Shown: positions 35,672 to 46,825 of the stretch, one piece after another
Layout: every line of letters starts with the position of its first letter
Numbering within the stretch: the stretch's first letter is position 1
Assembly: GCF_018143015.1 (NCBI RefSeq)
Contig: NC_054741.1
Span: 59,146,197-59,210,196, forward strand
Direction: 5' to 3'
Length of the DNA stretch: 64,000 nt
Source: Lytechinus variegatus
Lineage: Eukaryota; Echinodermata; Echinoidea; Temnopleuroida; Toxopneustidae
Position numbers and translations under genes: made by a program
Notes under the pieces: model-generated
What the model saw: the letters and a program-made list of their open reading frames with translations, nothing else
What the model was told of the DNA's origin: nothing
Database searches by the model: none

Positions 35672-35855
35672 GGCGACTGGGCGTTGTGGCGTGCGCCTGT
35701 AATCCAAGCTGTAGGAAGTTACAAATTGATGCAGAGGTTCGAGGTTCGAGCCCTGGTCACGTCTTTCGGATGGTGACATTAAAGGTCGGTCCCAGATGTA
35801 AATAATCATATCTGATTGATACACGTCTGACAAAACTCAAACACACACACACACA
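35672..35855 (+). mobile_element. SINE with a 7SL RNA-like head
   Basis: The head at about 35679-35755 reads gggcgttgtggcgtgcgcc, then tgtaatccaagctg, then aggttcgaggttcgagccc. This order and wording match the 5' (Alu) domain of 7SL/SRP RNA, where GTGGCGCGTGCCTGTAATCC is the hallmark, with a B-box-like ggttcgagccc after it. A short core follows (tttcggatggtgacatta, ggtcggtccc) that recalls conserved SINE cores of marine invertebrates, then an AT-rich body and a CA repeat (35838-35855). A gggcgact repeat precedes the head. It could instead be a 7SL retropseudogene, but the added core and tail favour a SINE. Confidence 0.6.
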
Positions 35856-38140
35856 ATGCTAGTGCTCAGCGTTGCTATACCCAAACAGACTGAACCAGAG
35901 CTCTTATCTTGCAGAATCTTGACAACTTGGTTACAGTTAAAATACATAGCTGATATCTGGACAGAGATTCATCTGATTGGTAGAATTCAATTCGAACAAA
36001 TTTTCCTCTTTTCACAATCAATTAGGTTTTTTTTACCTGTGAGCCTTCGCCTACTCGTTTCAGTAGGCTTCTACCCACTAGCGCTGACTCGACGTAGATG
36101 GGGCAGTAGCGCGAAAGTCCCTTGAGGGGCACACACCATAGACTCATGTGTTAATGAGATTTGAAAAAATCGCCCAAAATAAGTCGTAATAATGACACCA
36201 ATCATCCAAGTCTTTATCATTTGGTAATTCATCTAATCTCCTTCCCATGCTAAGAATGTGCTAACAGTGCTTCTTGGGCAACTAATTAAGGTCCCATAAA
36301 ATCCAGCATTGACAAATAACTGCTCTCCCATGGGACTGAACAGATCCAATAGTAATCCCTCTCTATGGCCATATGAAAATATTGTTCAGATATGTGCCAT
36401 AGATTTTATATGAACCATAATACGTCATTTCGGGTCTAAAGGGGATTCCCGAAATTGCCGGATCCCATTAGTGGTGTCCGTCCTGAGAATGATGTACCTG
36501 GTTCTCCTGGATGTAAATGGCCTCTGTAATCCATCTTGTGTATTTATTGTCATCTCTGGCTACGATCTGGCATTGGCGGCGGAAGCCAAAAATTAAGGGG
36601 AGGGGGGTCCACCTGAAATTTCTGGATGGACACATGTGAAAAAAAAGATCATCAACAAAACTTTTAGGGGGTGACCACAAAAAAATTTAGGGGGTCCATC
36701 TGAATTAGAGGACGACGCACAGGAAACAAAATTGACAAGCAAAGGTTATCAACAGAAATTTGAGGTGGGGGCAGACCCCCCGCTTCCGCCGTCTATGGTA
36801 TGCTCTTATTCCAATAAGTGGTTCCTTTGGGCTTTATGGTCACTAGTATTAGCCGACTTAGAAAATGTTGACTCAGCCTCCTTCTCTCTTGAACATACAA
36901 GCCCACTACACAGTTGTGGTGTATCTCTTTCTGCAACAAACACTTTATAAAAACACTGGTTTCAGAAAGCAAAGGTGTCTGATCCTATCGAAGAGAAGTG
37001 ACAGATCACGATGCCTTCAAAGATCATTTCTAGCATTTCAGACTAGTTCATCACTCATGAACGGTAATGTAGTCTTGTCTGGAAGATGTTGGAATGTCTT
37101 TACAATCTCTTGGATTTACCAAGAAATTGACACCAAGTCTTCTTCAATCTTTGATGCATTTCAAAGGTCTAATTTAACAATTTAGGCTAGTTCATCAACC
37201 ATGAAAGGTGATAAAGTCATTGAGGAAGAGGATAAAATGTCCTCTCAGTTCCTAGCATTAACAAATCAAGCAATGTCAAGACTTCTCTAACATTCTGATG
37301 GTGTTCTATAATTTGAATCCAGAGTGCATTGCAGCAACATTTACTTTTGATAGTCTATACTATACATTCGTGTATAGTATAGACTATACATACATGTGAT
37401 ACTATACATTCGTATAGTTATATAGGAATGAAAATACGAGATGATCTGAGCACTCATTCGTTTCGCTCCCATTAGAAGAAAACGTCTCAGAAAGAATTAT
37501 GGATGGAAAATGTAACTTTCTGGATTTAATAGAAACGTGACTTCATCATCAGCGTGATCATAACAGTGATAGAAACGGCAAAAATGCCAAAAGGAAATAC
37601 AGTGAACTTAGAAGAATGCCTAAATCATTAATCACACACAGTGCTCTGAGTCAAAAAGTGCTATTATTCCTACTAAGCAGTGATTTCTCGAAGAATTATA
37701 TAAGTCGGTTAATAAGCACAGTCTTGTCACAAACATGCAAGAACGTTCTTGAAAAAAATAAATGATATGATGATTGAACTCTCGCTCGCGTCATTCGCAC
37801 TTACAAATTTGTATAAATAAATATTTCTGAAAGGATATTGCATGACAAATTTGACCCATGATATTTTCAGTCTTTAAAGGCGTAATTCAGAATTTAATTG
37901 ATCAGTCTTGAAAACCCAGTGGCGTAATGAGCCAAAAAAATTGAGGGGGCTACAAATATTACTACAATATTACCCTAGTATCAGTGCTTTTTGTCAGCCA
38001 ATCAAAATCGTGGAAAGTAGTTAGATCTGACGAGTTGTCAGATGTGACAGCCTGCCAATATGAAAAAACAAACAAACATTTAGGTCTGGAGGCATGCGAT
38101 TATAGCAGAACATCACCATCGTCACGTTCATTATTTTAAT
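35856..38140. other. Mostly B-specific non-coding DNA
   Basis: No gene recognised. Includes the MITE at 36571-36797, a palindromic cluster around tatactatacattcgtgtatagtatagactatac (about 37355-37420, split words), and, from about 37980, sequence matching arm A near 7815. Confidence 0.45.
36571..36797. mobile_element. hAT-like MITE with CGGCGGAAGC ends
   Basis: 227 bp, left CATTGGCGGCGGAAGC, right end reading CATAGACGGCGGAAGC, with G/C runs just inside both ends (gggaggggggtcc; gggggcagacccccc). No matching 8-bp flanks found. Confidence 0.55.
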
Positions 38141-38888
38141 TTGATATGTCAAAGAACTATTTGATAAAGCAAAGGTCGGTGGAAATTCTCCGTCACTTGA
38201 ACGGAGTGCATAGTAAAAAGAAAAATTCGTTCACGATCATAGATCATAATTGTGATATATATAACTGTGTGTGGACATGGTGGAGGACTGAGACCAATAA
38301 TCTTGCCTTCATATAGAACAAAATCAACTTCTGAAATTAACGAATATAGACAAACGTGAGTAACTTGAACTATTCTTGTAATTTTGTAAGTGTAGGCATA
38401 TTTTACGCACATTGAAATTGTAGGATTCAGGTGGGGCATAGAGGAATACTCAATTTCAAGCTTGCATTATGACGTCATTAACGACACAAAGACAATGACA
38501 CTGACAATGTCAGATAAATTTCGTTTGTACTTTTTGATATCAACGACGATTCATGCATAACCTGGTTTAAATTCCAGAGAAATTTGAATTTATGCCAATT
38601 TGCCCCACGACTCGGGCAAAAAAAAAAAATTCCCCCTTTTATGGCACTCTTCATTGGCTCATCATCCCATGTCTGTCTTGTCGGTTCCCTCTTGTAGTTT
38701 CTGACCATCTTTATGACGACATGCAAACAATACACCTGAACGTATATTGAGCTAATCCAACTACCACAAACAACGAAATTGATCTTAAACCGCGTGATAC
38801 AAAATCATTTTCACCTGGGGGCCAAAATGGACCATACAGCAAAATGGTTCCATTCTACCCTTTACTTTTTTAATCCATTTTGCCCCAA

Positions 38889-40050
38889 TGGTGTATTTTC
38901 TTATAAAAGGTTTAGATGCTAAATCCCTGAATAGAAGCAAAGAAAGCATCAGTCCCGACGTTGTTAAGTATGATAGATATGCAATAGCAAAACCCCTGAC
39001 TCATATAGTTAATCTTTCATTTAACGCAGGGATAGTACCTTCACATTTAAAAATATCAAAAATTATTCCAATATTTAAAAAGGGGGATAAATAAATAATT
39101 GGTCATTATCGCCCTATATCACTCCTTTCTTGCTTTTCAAAGATTGTTGAGAAATATTTTACGATAGGTTATATGATTTTTTAGAAAAACATCATGTATT
39201 TAATAATGATCAGTTTGGATTTAGAAGAAATATTTCTACAGATTCTGCTTTGATATCTGTTCATGATAGAATTGTTAATGCTTTTTATTCAAACCAGTTT
39301 TTTTTGGGTGTTTTTATGGACCTAAGTAAGGCCTTTGATACTATAAAATTTTCTATACTTTTTGAGAAAATGGCTAATTACGGTGTAAGAGGGATAGCAT
39401 TGAAATGGATCAAAAGTATCAAAGGAACAGTTTTGCCTCCTCTTGCCAACATGTTTGAAACTAATTCTATGATTTACAAATATAACTAACACTCGAAACA
39501 GTAAAAAACTACATATCTGGAATATTGATAAGCAATATAATTATGCAAAAAACAGTCAGATATACAGGGCCCACAGTATGGAACTCATTACCAACTTCGA
39601 TTACGGAGAATGTCTTTTTGAATACTCTCCAAAAAAATCTCAAAGTTTATCTGTTGTCATATCAATTTAATCTAAATTTAGATTTTAGCCTATAATATTA
39701 ATTTTGAATTTTACCCGAGAGAGAGATGGGTAGGGGGGTCGGGGAGTTGGGACAGGGGGCAGGTGGGGATAGGGGGGCAAGACGTTTAATTCAGATACAT
39801 ATACGCCATCTAATATTATTATTATCATTATTATATTTGTATTTTGTTAACTTTTGGACTCCGACCATTAACAAGCTTTCTTAAAAACTTTCTACAGGTG
39901 TTCCATTTTCCATTTATTTCTATCACAATATTAATTTACTATGCTTATGTATTTGATCTATTTTTGTATAAACATGTGTGTTTCAAATGTAAATATTTTG
40001 TTGTTTTTTAATGGAAAAGAATAAATGAATTGAATTGAAAAAACAAACAA
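38889..40050 (+). mobile_element. LINE (CR1/Jockey-like), internally deleted
   Basis: RT start blocks: SPDVVKYDRYAIAKPLTHIV, then [38 protein letters not shown] and DLSKAFDT. These jump at about 39430-39530 to the C-terminal block (GPTVWNSLPTSITENV), so the catalytic YADD part is deleted. The 3' UTR ends in aataaatgaattgaattgaa near 40045. 5' truncated. Dead. Confidence 0.82.
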
Positions 40051-40237
40051 ACATGTGTATAACGTTGATATCTTTTGAATTAATATATACGAATGTTTTA
40101 TCAAAATTGATACAAGCAATTTTGAATTTACAGCTCTATGATCATCACTTATCTTAGATTGCGAGGGTGCATTTTTTTAAGAGACGTTACTCGGATGTGC
40201 TTAGATGTTGCTGGATGAAATATTATGGTTGACGTTA

Positions 40238-41359
40238 TAGACCAATTTCACAACGTGAGAGGGCAGCAGACTGGTCGCCATGCTGCGGTGGGCGAATCAA
40301 CTTTTATAGTACACAAGTCAATAGGGTATTTGGTACATTCGTTCGATTTTTTTTAATTTTGGACCAATTGAGCAGATTTCTTGTAAGATTCACAATGAGC
40401 ATTAATCGGAGAAGTTCAGGTCGCAGCTGTGCTGTGTTCAATTGCCACAACAATTGGAGAAAGCTTCAGGATTGGAAGCAAAGTGAATGTGAAATCACTC
40501 GCCTTGGACTCATGAAGCCTGTATGTGTGTGAAGCCGTACTCCCTGCATAGGTTTACAGGCCGTGATGAAGGAATGCGTCCCCTTCCTCCTTTCTCCTTC
40601 CTCTCTGTTTTATTTTCTTGCCTTGCCCCCTCCTTTTGGATACTTATAGGCCTGCATAAAATGTGGTGGTGGTGTTTTTTTGTGGGGGGGGGGGAGGGAG
40701 GGAGGGGGGATTTATTTGATCATGCTTAGATGGAAATAATTATCATCAGTCCCTCTCTCCCTCTCTCTCTCACACTATCCCTCTCTCTCTCTCCCTCTTA
40801 CTATCCCCTTCTCTGTATTACACTATCCCTCTCTCTCTCTCCCTCACACACTCTCTCGGTAGCCCCCCCCCTCTCTCTCTCTCTCTCACTGCCCCCTTCT
40901 CACTATTCCCCTCTCCCCTCTCACTATCCCCCTCCTCTCACACATACTCTCTCCCCCTCTCTCATCCTCTCTCTCACTCTATGTCTCGTTCACTCTCCCG
41001 CTACTCTAACACAATTAACTAGCAACAAGAAGTGATCTCCCTGATGAAAACCAACAGCGATTCTTGGTCATCATCAACTCACTTTTACTGACAAAACTAA
41101 GGGGAACAAGTAGCCAAAGTGCAAAAATTCATCATACCTTCATCGGTCAGATATGGCCATTGTCTTACATCTTCTACCCAGGTGTCCATGATTTATTTTA
41201 TTGATTTACGATGAAGTTAATGACACAATATCAGAGCTTGTCTGTAATCTTTCATTGAATTTGTACACAGAGCCAATCGCGGTCAGCGCACTTGCCCACC
41301 GCAGCAATGGCGTCGCCGATAGAGGGCCAAATACATAAACCGGCTGTGAAATTGGTCTA
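40238..41359 (+). mobile_element. DNA transposon derivative, ISL2EU/IS4EU-like, with leftover zinc-finger exon
   Basis: 1,122 bp with inverted ends TAGACCAATTTCACA and a second matching block (gccatgctgcggtgggc on the left, its inverse cttgcccaccgcagcaatggc on the right), flanked by TA (40236-40237, 41360-41361). Near the left end, from ATG 40395, it encodes SCAVFNCHNNWRKLQDWKQ, then, after a frame change, PYSLHRFTGRDEG. The Cx4C-HNN-W-C pattern followed by P-x-LHRF resembles the THAP-like finger that opens ISL2EU-type transposases. The rest of the transposase is gone; CT-rich simple repeats fill 40745-41010. Confidence 0.6.
40740..41010. repeat. CT-rich microsatellite
   Basis: Runs of ctctctccctctctct with short interruptions; the 101-codon open frame here is only this repeat. 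Confidence 0.9.
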
Positions 41360-41890
41360 TACCGCCATGTCGTCTGCTTCAAAGAATTTGTAAAGAGAGC
41401 ATACTTTATTTACTTGTGCACATTAAAAAAAGTCCGCTTTGTCCCGAGGGTCCGTTATGCCCCACCTTCCCCAGTGAAAATATTGAAGAAGGAATTCTGC
41501 TACTAAATGATAATCTACATTAATATTTTGTCAACCCGGAAGTAAGATGAAAAAAAAAAAACCGAAGTGGACTTTTTGAATATCAGTATAATGTTCGTCT
41601 ATCCTATACTGTATACATGTAGGCCTATATAAAAATTGTGCCCTTTAATTTTAACCTAATGCAAATTAAGTTACATATAGTTTAAAGGCTTTACATTGTT
41701 CTGAGACCATAGATTTTACTGGAAATGTTGTGGCATTTAGACCAAATTTTTAATGAAGTTATTGAGCAAAACCATGAAAATCGTGTATACCGCTGTTACT
41801 AATTTACAGCCATGGTCTTCAAAGTCAAATTATGGCAAGTATGCACATTTACAAGTTAGTCAGAAAGGCCTATATCAATACCTCAGATTT

Positions 41891-42636
41891 ACCTATAATG
41901 CATATAACCATTCTTAAAGCTTGTGTATAGTTTTGGTAAATCCACCAAAATGCACCTATCACTATTCCAATTCATTGCTAGCTAATATGAATGGATATGC
42001 CCTATAACAGTTATGATGTGGAGGATATGAAATGAAAATGTGTTTTACAGGATAAATTTTGCGATTTTACATGTAAATTTAACTTGATCGGGTCACCCGA
42101 TCAAATTAAAATATCTGTGTGTTTTTGTCTTTCAATTAAATCCTATTCCAAATCATGGAATGGGCTGAAACTTTCAAGATTCTTTGTCTGTAACTTTTGG
42201 ATATCTAATCACTAAATTTACAAGATAAGTGCTTGAATGCCCATTTTGTTTTAATTTAAAACAAGCATCGCCGAGAGAGGGCGCTATATATCCAAGATTT
42301 GAATATTTGAAATTTTCTCAGAAAAGTGCAGTTGGAAAAATATCTAACGGTCTCTACGCTTCAGTAAGACTGTCATATTAGATGATATTCGATTATCAAT
42401 CACATTATTGACCCTTTACCAAAACTGTACACAGGCTTTAAAAGAAAATTACAAACCTATGCCATATATGTATACCGAATGTAATAAAACCAAAACATGA
42501 AATATGAAACCTTTCGACTGTAAACCCTCTTATAATTGCTGTGTTAATGATCAAGATTTATAACCTAATTTCATATATGATGCTATGTATTGATATCTAT
42601 TAGTACAAAGAATTTGTTTTTAGTAAAAACATATAT
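41891..42636. other. Non-coding DNA after arm B
   Basis: No gene. A perfect small hairpin ttgatcgggt-c-acccgatcaa lies at about 42088-42108. Confidence 0.5.
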
Positions 42637-43030
42637 GTAGCAGTCCAAAGACTCTGGAATTCACTCCAGCTGTCATTTTGTTCATCACATCCAGTCCTTT
42701 AAAACACTTCTTAAAACTTACCTGTTTCTAAGACCATCTATGTATCGATTTTGTGCACATTCGGACGCTGTTTAGAATCTTATGCAACGTTATTTACTAT
42801 TATGAACCTTACAGTAGTTGGTTACCTGTTTAAACAACCACGCGTAATCTATGGACAATTAAATATTAAAATCAAACTTTGTTGTTTAAGATTTAAACAC
42901 TTGTTAAACAACTATATGCTGTAAGGTTCACGAAGTAAACAGCGTTTTTGCTGTGTAATAATCTGTACAAAACTAATGATCACTAGATTTTAGGTAATCT
43001 TGGAGATTTTAATAAAATATCTGGAATAAA
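42637..43030 (+). mobile_element. LINE 3' end with a fold-back insert
   Basis: LQSFKTLLKTYLF-like residues (about 42695-42730) and an AT tail near 43010-43030 mark a CR1/L2-type 3' end. A fold-back with gaaccttacag (42804-42814) against ctgtaaggttc (42919-42929) interrupts it and may be a small MITE. Confidence 0.5.
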
Positions 43031-43222
43031 GATTAATAAAAAATAAACCAATTATTTTGCCTTTGGGCCTACTCCTGTAAAAACTCTTTCCCATTTTGAA
43101 AGAAAGTTGGTATTGCAAAAATATCAACTAAGCACAAATTTTATGTGGATCAGAAGACTGGTAAGGTGACCAAGTATCTTGTGTTATATGAATATATGTA
43201 ATAATATAAAGAAGATCTGGGA

Positions 43223-43385
43223 GGTGTTTCATGAAAATTGTCAGCGCTGACTAAATTGACAGAGCTGGCAATTTCAGTGAAATCCTTGATTTTGATTGGC
43301 TGAGAGGCACTAACCTCCGACTGTTACCATGGTAACTGTTGGAGGAAGACGAGTTGTCAGTGCTGATAACTTCATGAAACGGTCC
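43223..43385. mobile_element. Short MITE with GTTTCATGAA ends
   Basis: 163 bp, left ggtgtttcatgaaaattgtc, right end reading ggaccgtttcatgaag. The centre contains gttaccatggtaac, a perfect palindrome. Harbinger/hAT-like wording. Confidence 0.55.
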
Positions 43386-43551
43386 TCATGAATGAAAGAA
43401 CTGAAATCTTTTTCAATGATAGTGTATTAAGACGGTAGGAAAACCAAATTGCCATAAAATTCTTTTTTTTTTCTCAAAAAGTACCTTTGAACTTCGCCAG
43501 TTTATAGATAAAGAAATGTTATTTAAGTCAGATATTTATTTTAGATGTATA

Positions 43552-43749
43552 ACGCTCTTAAAAATGTTGGCGAACATACTGCCCACACAACAAATGGATC
43601 AAACTTTATCCATTTCTGGGTAGTTTTGAACCAAAAATGTGGGCTTTTGGTGAAAAAATCCACAGTATTTGTTAAAAACTACCCAGAGATGGATATTTTT
43701 TTAACCAATTGTTGTGTGGACAGTATGCTACCCGATATTTCAAGAGTGT
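43552..43749. mobile_element. MITE with ACxCTCTT ends and long inverted arms
   Basis: 198 bp. The arms pair over about 45 bases, including catactgcccacacaacaaa on the left and its near inverse ttgttgtgtggacagtatg on the right, and again tttctgggtag with ctacccagag further in. Non-coding. Confidence 0.7.
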
Positions 43750-43937
43750 AGGACTTGTTAAGATGAAATATCAGCCATTCATGATATATTTTCACACATT
43801 CCTAAAGAAAGTTGAATTGATTTTGATTTGATTCGAATTAAGAAATCATATTAGAGTTGAAGATCTAAAAATTGAATTCATTTTCTGCAATATGTTTTCC
43901 AATTTGAATCGGTTTCTTCAAGAAAAAAATGTATAGA

Positions 43938-44120
43938 AAGAGTAAATATGACCGAGGTTCCGGTAGCTTTTCACAATTTAGAAATGGCATATAAAATGTC
44001 CCAACATGATACCAAAAAGGCATTTTTTAGAGAGCGTAAATATGACCGAGCTTCCGATAGCCTTTCACAATTTAGAAATAGCATATAAAATGTCCCAACA
44101 TGATACCAAAAAGGCATTTT
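43938..44120 (+). repeat. Tandem repeat, two units of about 91 bp
   Basis: Both units contain gtaaatatgaccgag, cttttcacaatttag/cctttcacaatttag and tgtcccaacatgatacc. About 95 percent alike by eye. Confidence 0.85.
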
Positions 44121-44230
44121 ATCGATGAAGATGGAACACATTGGATTTGAGAGAATTTCAATTTAAGTTATTATACGACATTATTTATTTCAACCACAAT
44201 TTTGACAGAGTTCATTTTGTATCAAATATA

Positions 44231-45217
44231 CAGTGCGTATCAAAAAAAAGTTTACACTTTGAAAAAGCCCTGGGAATTAAAAAATATACAACATATGGGT
44301 ACTTTTTCATATATTATCTTGGGTTTGGGTCTCATCTATCCAATGAAAGTAAAAGTTTTGACAGAATGTTACACTTGAGTGAGCACTGTCCATTTTTTGT
44401 AAAGCTCGCAGAAATCTGTTTGCGCAGAAATGCTCGTTTTCACGCTGTGTCAAGGGGAAAGGGCGAAATCAAACTTACCCTGCGAAACATTTCTCATAAA
44501 TTTCCCTCGGACTTTTGGTCAATTGAAATAAAAGGGATACATTCAAGCATTTTGTAACAAATTAGCCACCTAAATTGAAATTTCAACACTTAATAAGGAC
44601 AACCTTTTCCCCTTTTGTGCCAGCTGGATCTGAGGACATAACTGAATCTGAATAAAAGTTTATCTCAAACATTTTCACCTTTTTTCATTAAATTTTTATA
44701 ATTTAAAGTGGGTTTACATGTCATTTTCATTTAATACATGTTTCTCCACACTTTTCCCAAGCTTGACAATGATTAACAAAATGAAAATCAAGCCTAAGCC
44801 ATTTCATGTAAATCGCAGCTCAGTGTAAAGCAAATATCGTCACGATGGCCTCGGTGTGTGGGGGTGTGGGGTGGGGCGTAATGCACTCTTCGAAGTGTTT
44901 TGGGCAAGGAAACAAGTTAAAAAGGTAAAACATATCTTCAAATCAATTTTACTAGCTAAATTCCACACGTTCTTCATGATTTAGGTCTAATTTTATTCGC
45001 ATAACTATTTCAAAGTTCTGCGCAAATCATTTTTCACTAACTTTTCAAAAGTAAGTAGTGCTCACTAGAGCGGAAATATTTTTTGACAGTTATATCATCA
45101 TTTGCTTAAAAGGATCTGTACCAATGTTAAAATGTTGAAAAATTTTCAGGATATTACAAATGTATTATTGTACAGGATTTTTTTCCTAAGTGTAATTTTT
45201 TTTTTTGATATGCACTG
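44231..45217. mobile_element. Tc1/mariner-type non-autonomous element, copy 1
   Basis: 987 bp between TA sites (44229-44230, 45218-45219). Left end CAGTGCGTATCAAAAA, right end tttttgatatgcactg, its inverse. No transposase frame. A related copy at 48668-49572 shares the interior (ccctgggaattaaaaa, gctggatctgaggacataac, gatggcctcggtgtgtgg). Confidence 0.85.
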
Positions 45218-45680
45218 TAGAATGTTCATTTGGTAAAATTATAATTTTGAGGATTCCTACAATCATATGTCTTTCGAGTGTGATCACTGGCGTAAATCCC
45301 ACTTTTCGAGGAGGGGGGATGGCCTGTACAAACATCCCCCAATTTTTACGGAAGAAAGAAATGAAAAAAAATCACAAGAGATAATTGTTTTGTTGGTGAA
45401 AATTCTTCCTAAAATACCGCTTAATAAATAAAACAATATCATTGGATCATAAAATGCAAATAAAGAGCCAGTGGACCATTTGCAAACGAAATACTTTTGT
45501 CCTTATCATAACATTGAAGAGAAACCCCCGTTTCTTCCAATTCATCAATGTTGGGGTTTTGGGGGGAGGGATTAAGATGGAATGTCAAAACATTTTGAAT
45601 GTAATCTCTAATAAAACCGTTAAACCATCATGGGGTAAAAAAGATTACAATATCGGAGGGGTATTTGCCATATGGACATA

Positions 45681-46710
45681 CAGTGGCGTAACTACGGGGG
45701 GGGGGGGCACATGCACCCCCCAAAAAACCGGGGAAAAGGAGAAATGAGGGAGAAATGAAGAGAAACGTATTGGGAAAGAAGAAAATATAATTCAATATAA
45801 TGTTATATTATAATTATTTATGTTACTTTACATAAGAAACATTTTTATCATAACTTTATGAAACATAATTTGCCCAGGGCCTACGTCTTCATTGTTCCTG
45901 GTGCTCGCATTGTCTGTTTAACAAGATATATAATCCTGTTGTACTAAAACATCACGTTTTCAAGTCAATATAGACCAAATATATTTTTTAGCACTTGAGT
46001 TATCATATATTGACATATGCTTCTTTTACATGACTCAAAAAGTGATTGCCCCATGTTAAGGTCTCCGTATATAAACATTTCCTGTCCGTGATTACGTTCG
46101 CATTAGTGGATTGGTGAGATATGTCTGCTCTTCGTGAATTCCTAAAATCAGTCCTTAAAATGTCCCTTCTTCTGATCTGAATATGAAAAATTTTCAGCTC
46201 GCGCTTCGCGCTCGCATCATTTGGTTAATGAAATTCCTATATGGTCCTAGTTAATTACTACAAAGAAACCTTACAATGCCCCACATAAAGTCTGAATTAT
46301 CTAAATTTTCAGCTCGCGCTTCGCGCTCGCAATATTTGATTGGTGAAATGCGTATGATAATCATGATTGCAATGACTATGAAGAGTGTTTCATGTGTTCA
46401 GATGAAATTCTAATAAAATCAGCAAGCGCTTGGCACTCGCATTAGATGACTATGGTGAGATATGCAAACTCTTAATGGATTCCTAAAATATATAGCTGTT
46501 TGTGGTCAAAATATGAGAAAATTTCAGCTCGCGTTTCGCGCTCGCATTGTTTAGCAAGACAGGTACCTATCATGATTACATAAATTTGATTATAATGTCC
46601 CTTTTTAGGTGTGAATATAAAAAAAATCAGCTCGCGCTTCGCGCGCTCACTGAGTGATTCAAAAAATTTGCTGGTGCCCCCACAATGCCGTGACCCACGG
46701 AACGCCAGTG
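45681..46710. mobile_element. hAT-like MITE (inner), nested, with perfect 8-bp target duplication
   Basis: 1,030 bp, left CAGTGGCGTAACTACGG, right end reading CACTGGCGTTCCGTGGG; flanks TGGACATA at 45673-45680 and 46711-46718. The interior holds a tandem array of about 110-bp units (see 46195-46650). No transposase. Confidence 0.9.
46195..46650 (+). repeat. Tandem array with CGCGCTTCGCGCTCGC boxes
   Basis: Five boxes of cagctcgcgcttcgcgctcg type start at 46195, 46310, 46420, 46525 and 46628, spaced 103-115 bases, with related spacers (taaaatgtccctt-like). The box is itself partly self-complementary (gcgcttcgcgc; gcgagc). Confidence 0.85.
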
Positions 46711-46825
46711 TGGACATATCAATGACAATTCCTTGCATATCTAAAAACATGATTGCAAAAAAAATGCCAACATATTTCAGTCATCCCCCCACCCATGAAC
46801 ACGGATTTACGCCAGTGAGTGTGAT

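Larger units (their letters stand above)
38421..41467. mobile_element. B-specific 3-kb composite insertion
   Basis: Arm A runs straight from the counterpart of 38420 to that of about 41465, so this block is inserted. The edges carry an inverted AGGTGGGGCATA (38429-38440 and 41456-41467). Inside: gccccac/ggggc-type words (38593, 38816, 38880), a LINE copy (38889-40050) and an ISL2EU-like element (40238-41359). The outer carrier may be a decayed DNA transposon; the 12-bp ends alone are weak proof. Confidence 0.5.
26150..41890 (+). repeat. Segmental duplication arm B
   Basis: Partner of arm A (1560-14726). Extra length comes from B-specific blocks at about 26470-27460, 29943-32035, 34755-35485, 35670-37850 and 38421-41467, and from a local duplication that doubles the 32035-32530 segment (second copy about 32520-33180, tail-to-head). 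Confidence 0.8.
45285..46817. mobile_element. hAT-like MITE (outer) with perfect 8-bp target duplication
   Basis: Ends CACTGGCGTAAATCC on both sides in inverted orientation; flanks AGTGTGAT at 45277-45284 and 46818-46825. About 495 bp once the inner element and its target copy are removed. G/C runs sit just inside both ends. Confidence 0.88.

Noticed and set aside
35984-36125. Possible RNA gene around gcgctgactcgacgtagatg
   Set aside because: No cloverleaf or known RNA fold could be drawn by hand.
36865-37185. 106-codon frame
   Set aside because: No domain, repeat-rich surroundings, no splice or composition support.
44141-44557. 138-codon frame crossing the left end of a Tc1-type element
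   Set aside because: Starts outside the element, and the related copy at 48668 does not keep the frame; no transposase features.
46195-46650. CRISPR array for the regularly spaced boxes
   Set aside because: Animal DNA, spacers are related to one another and the boxes vary; it is a minisatellite in a transposon.
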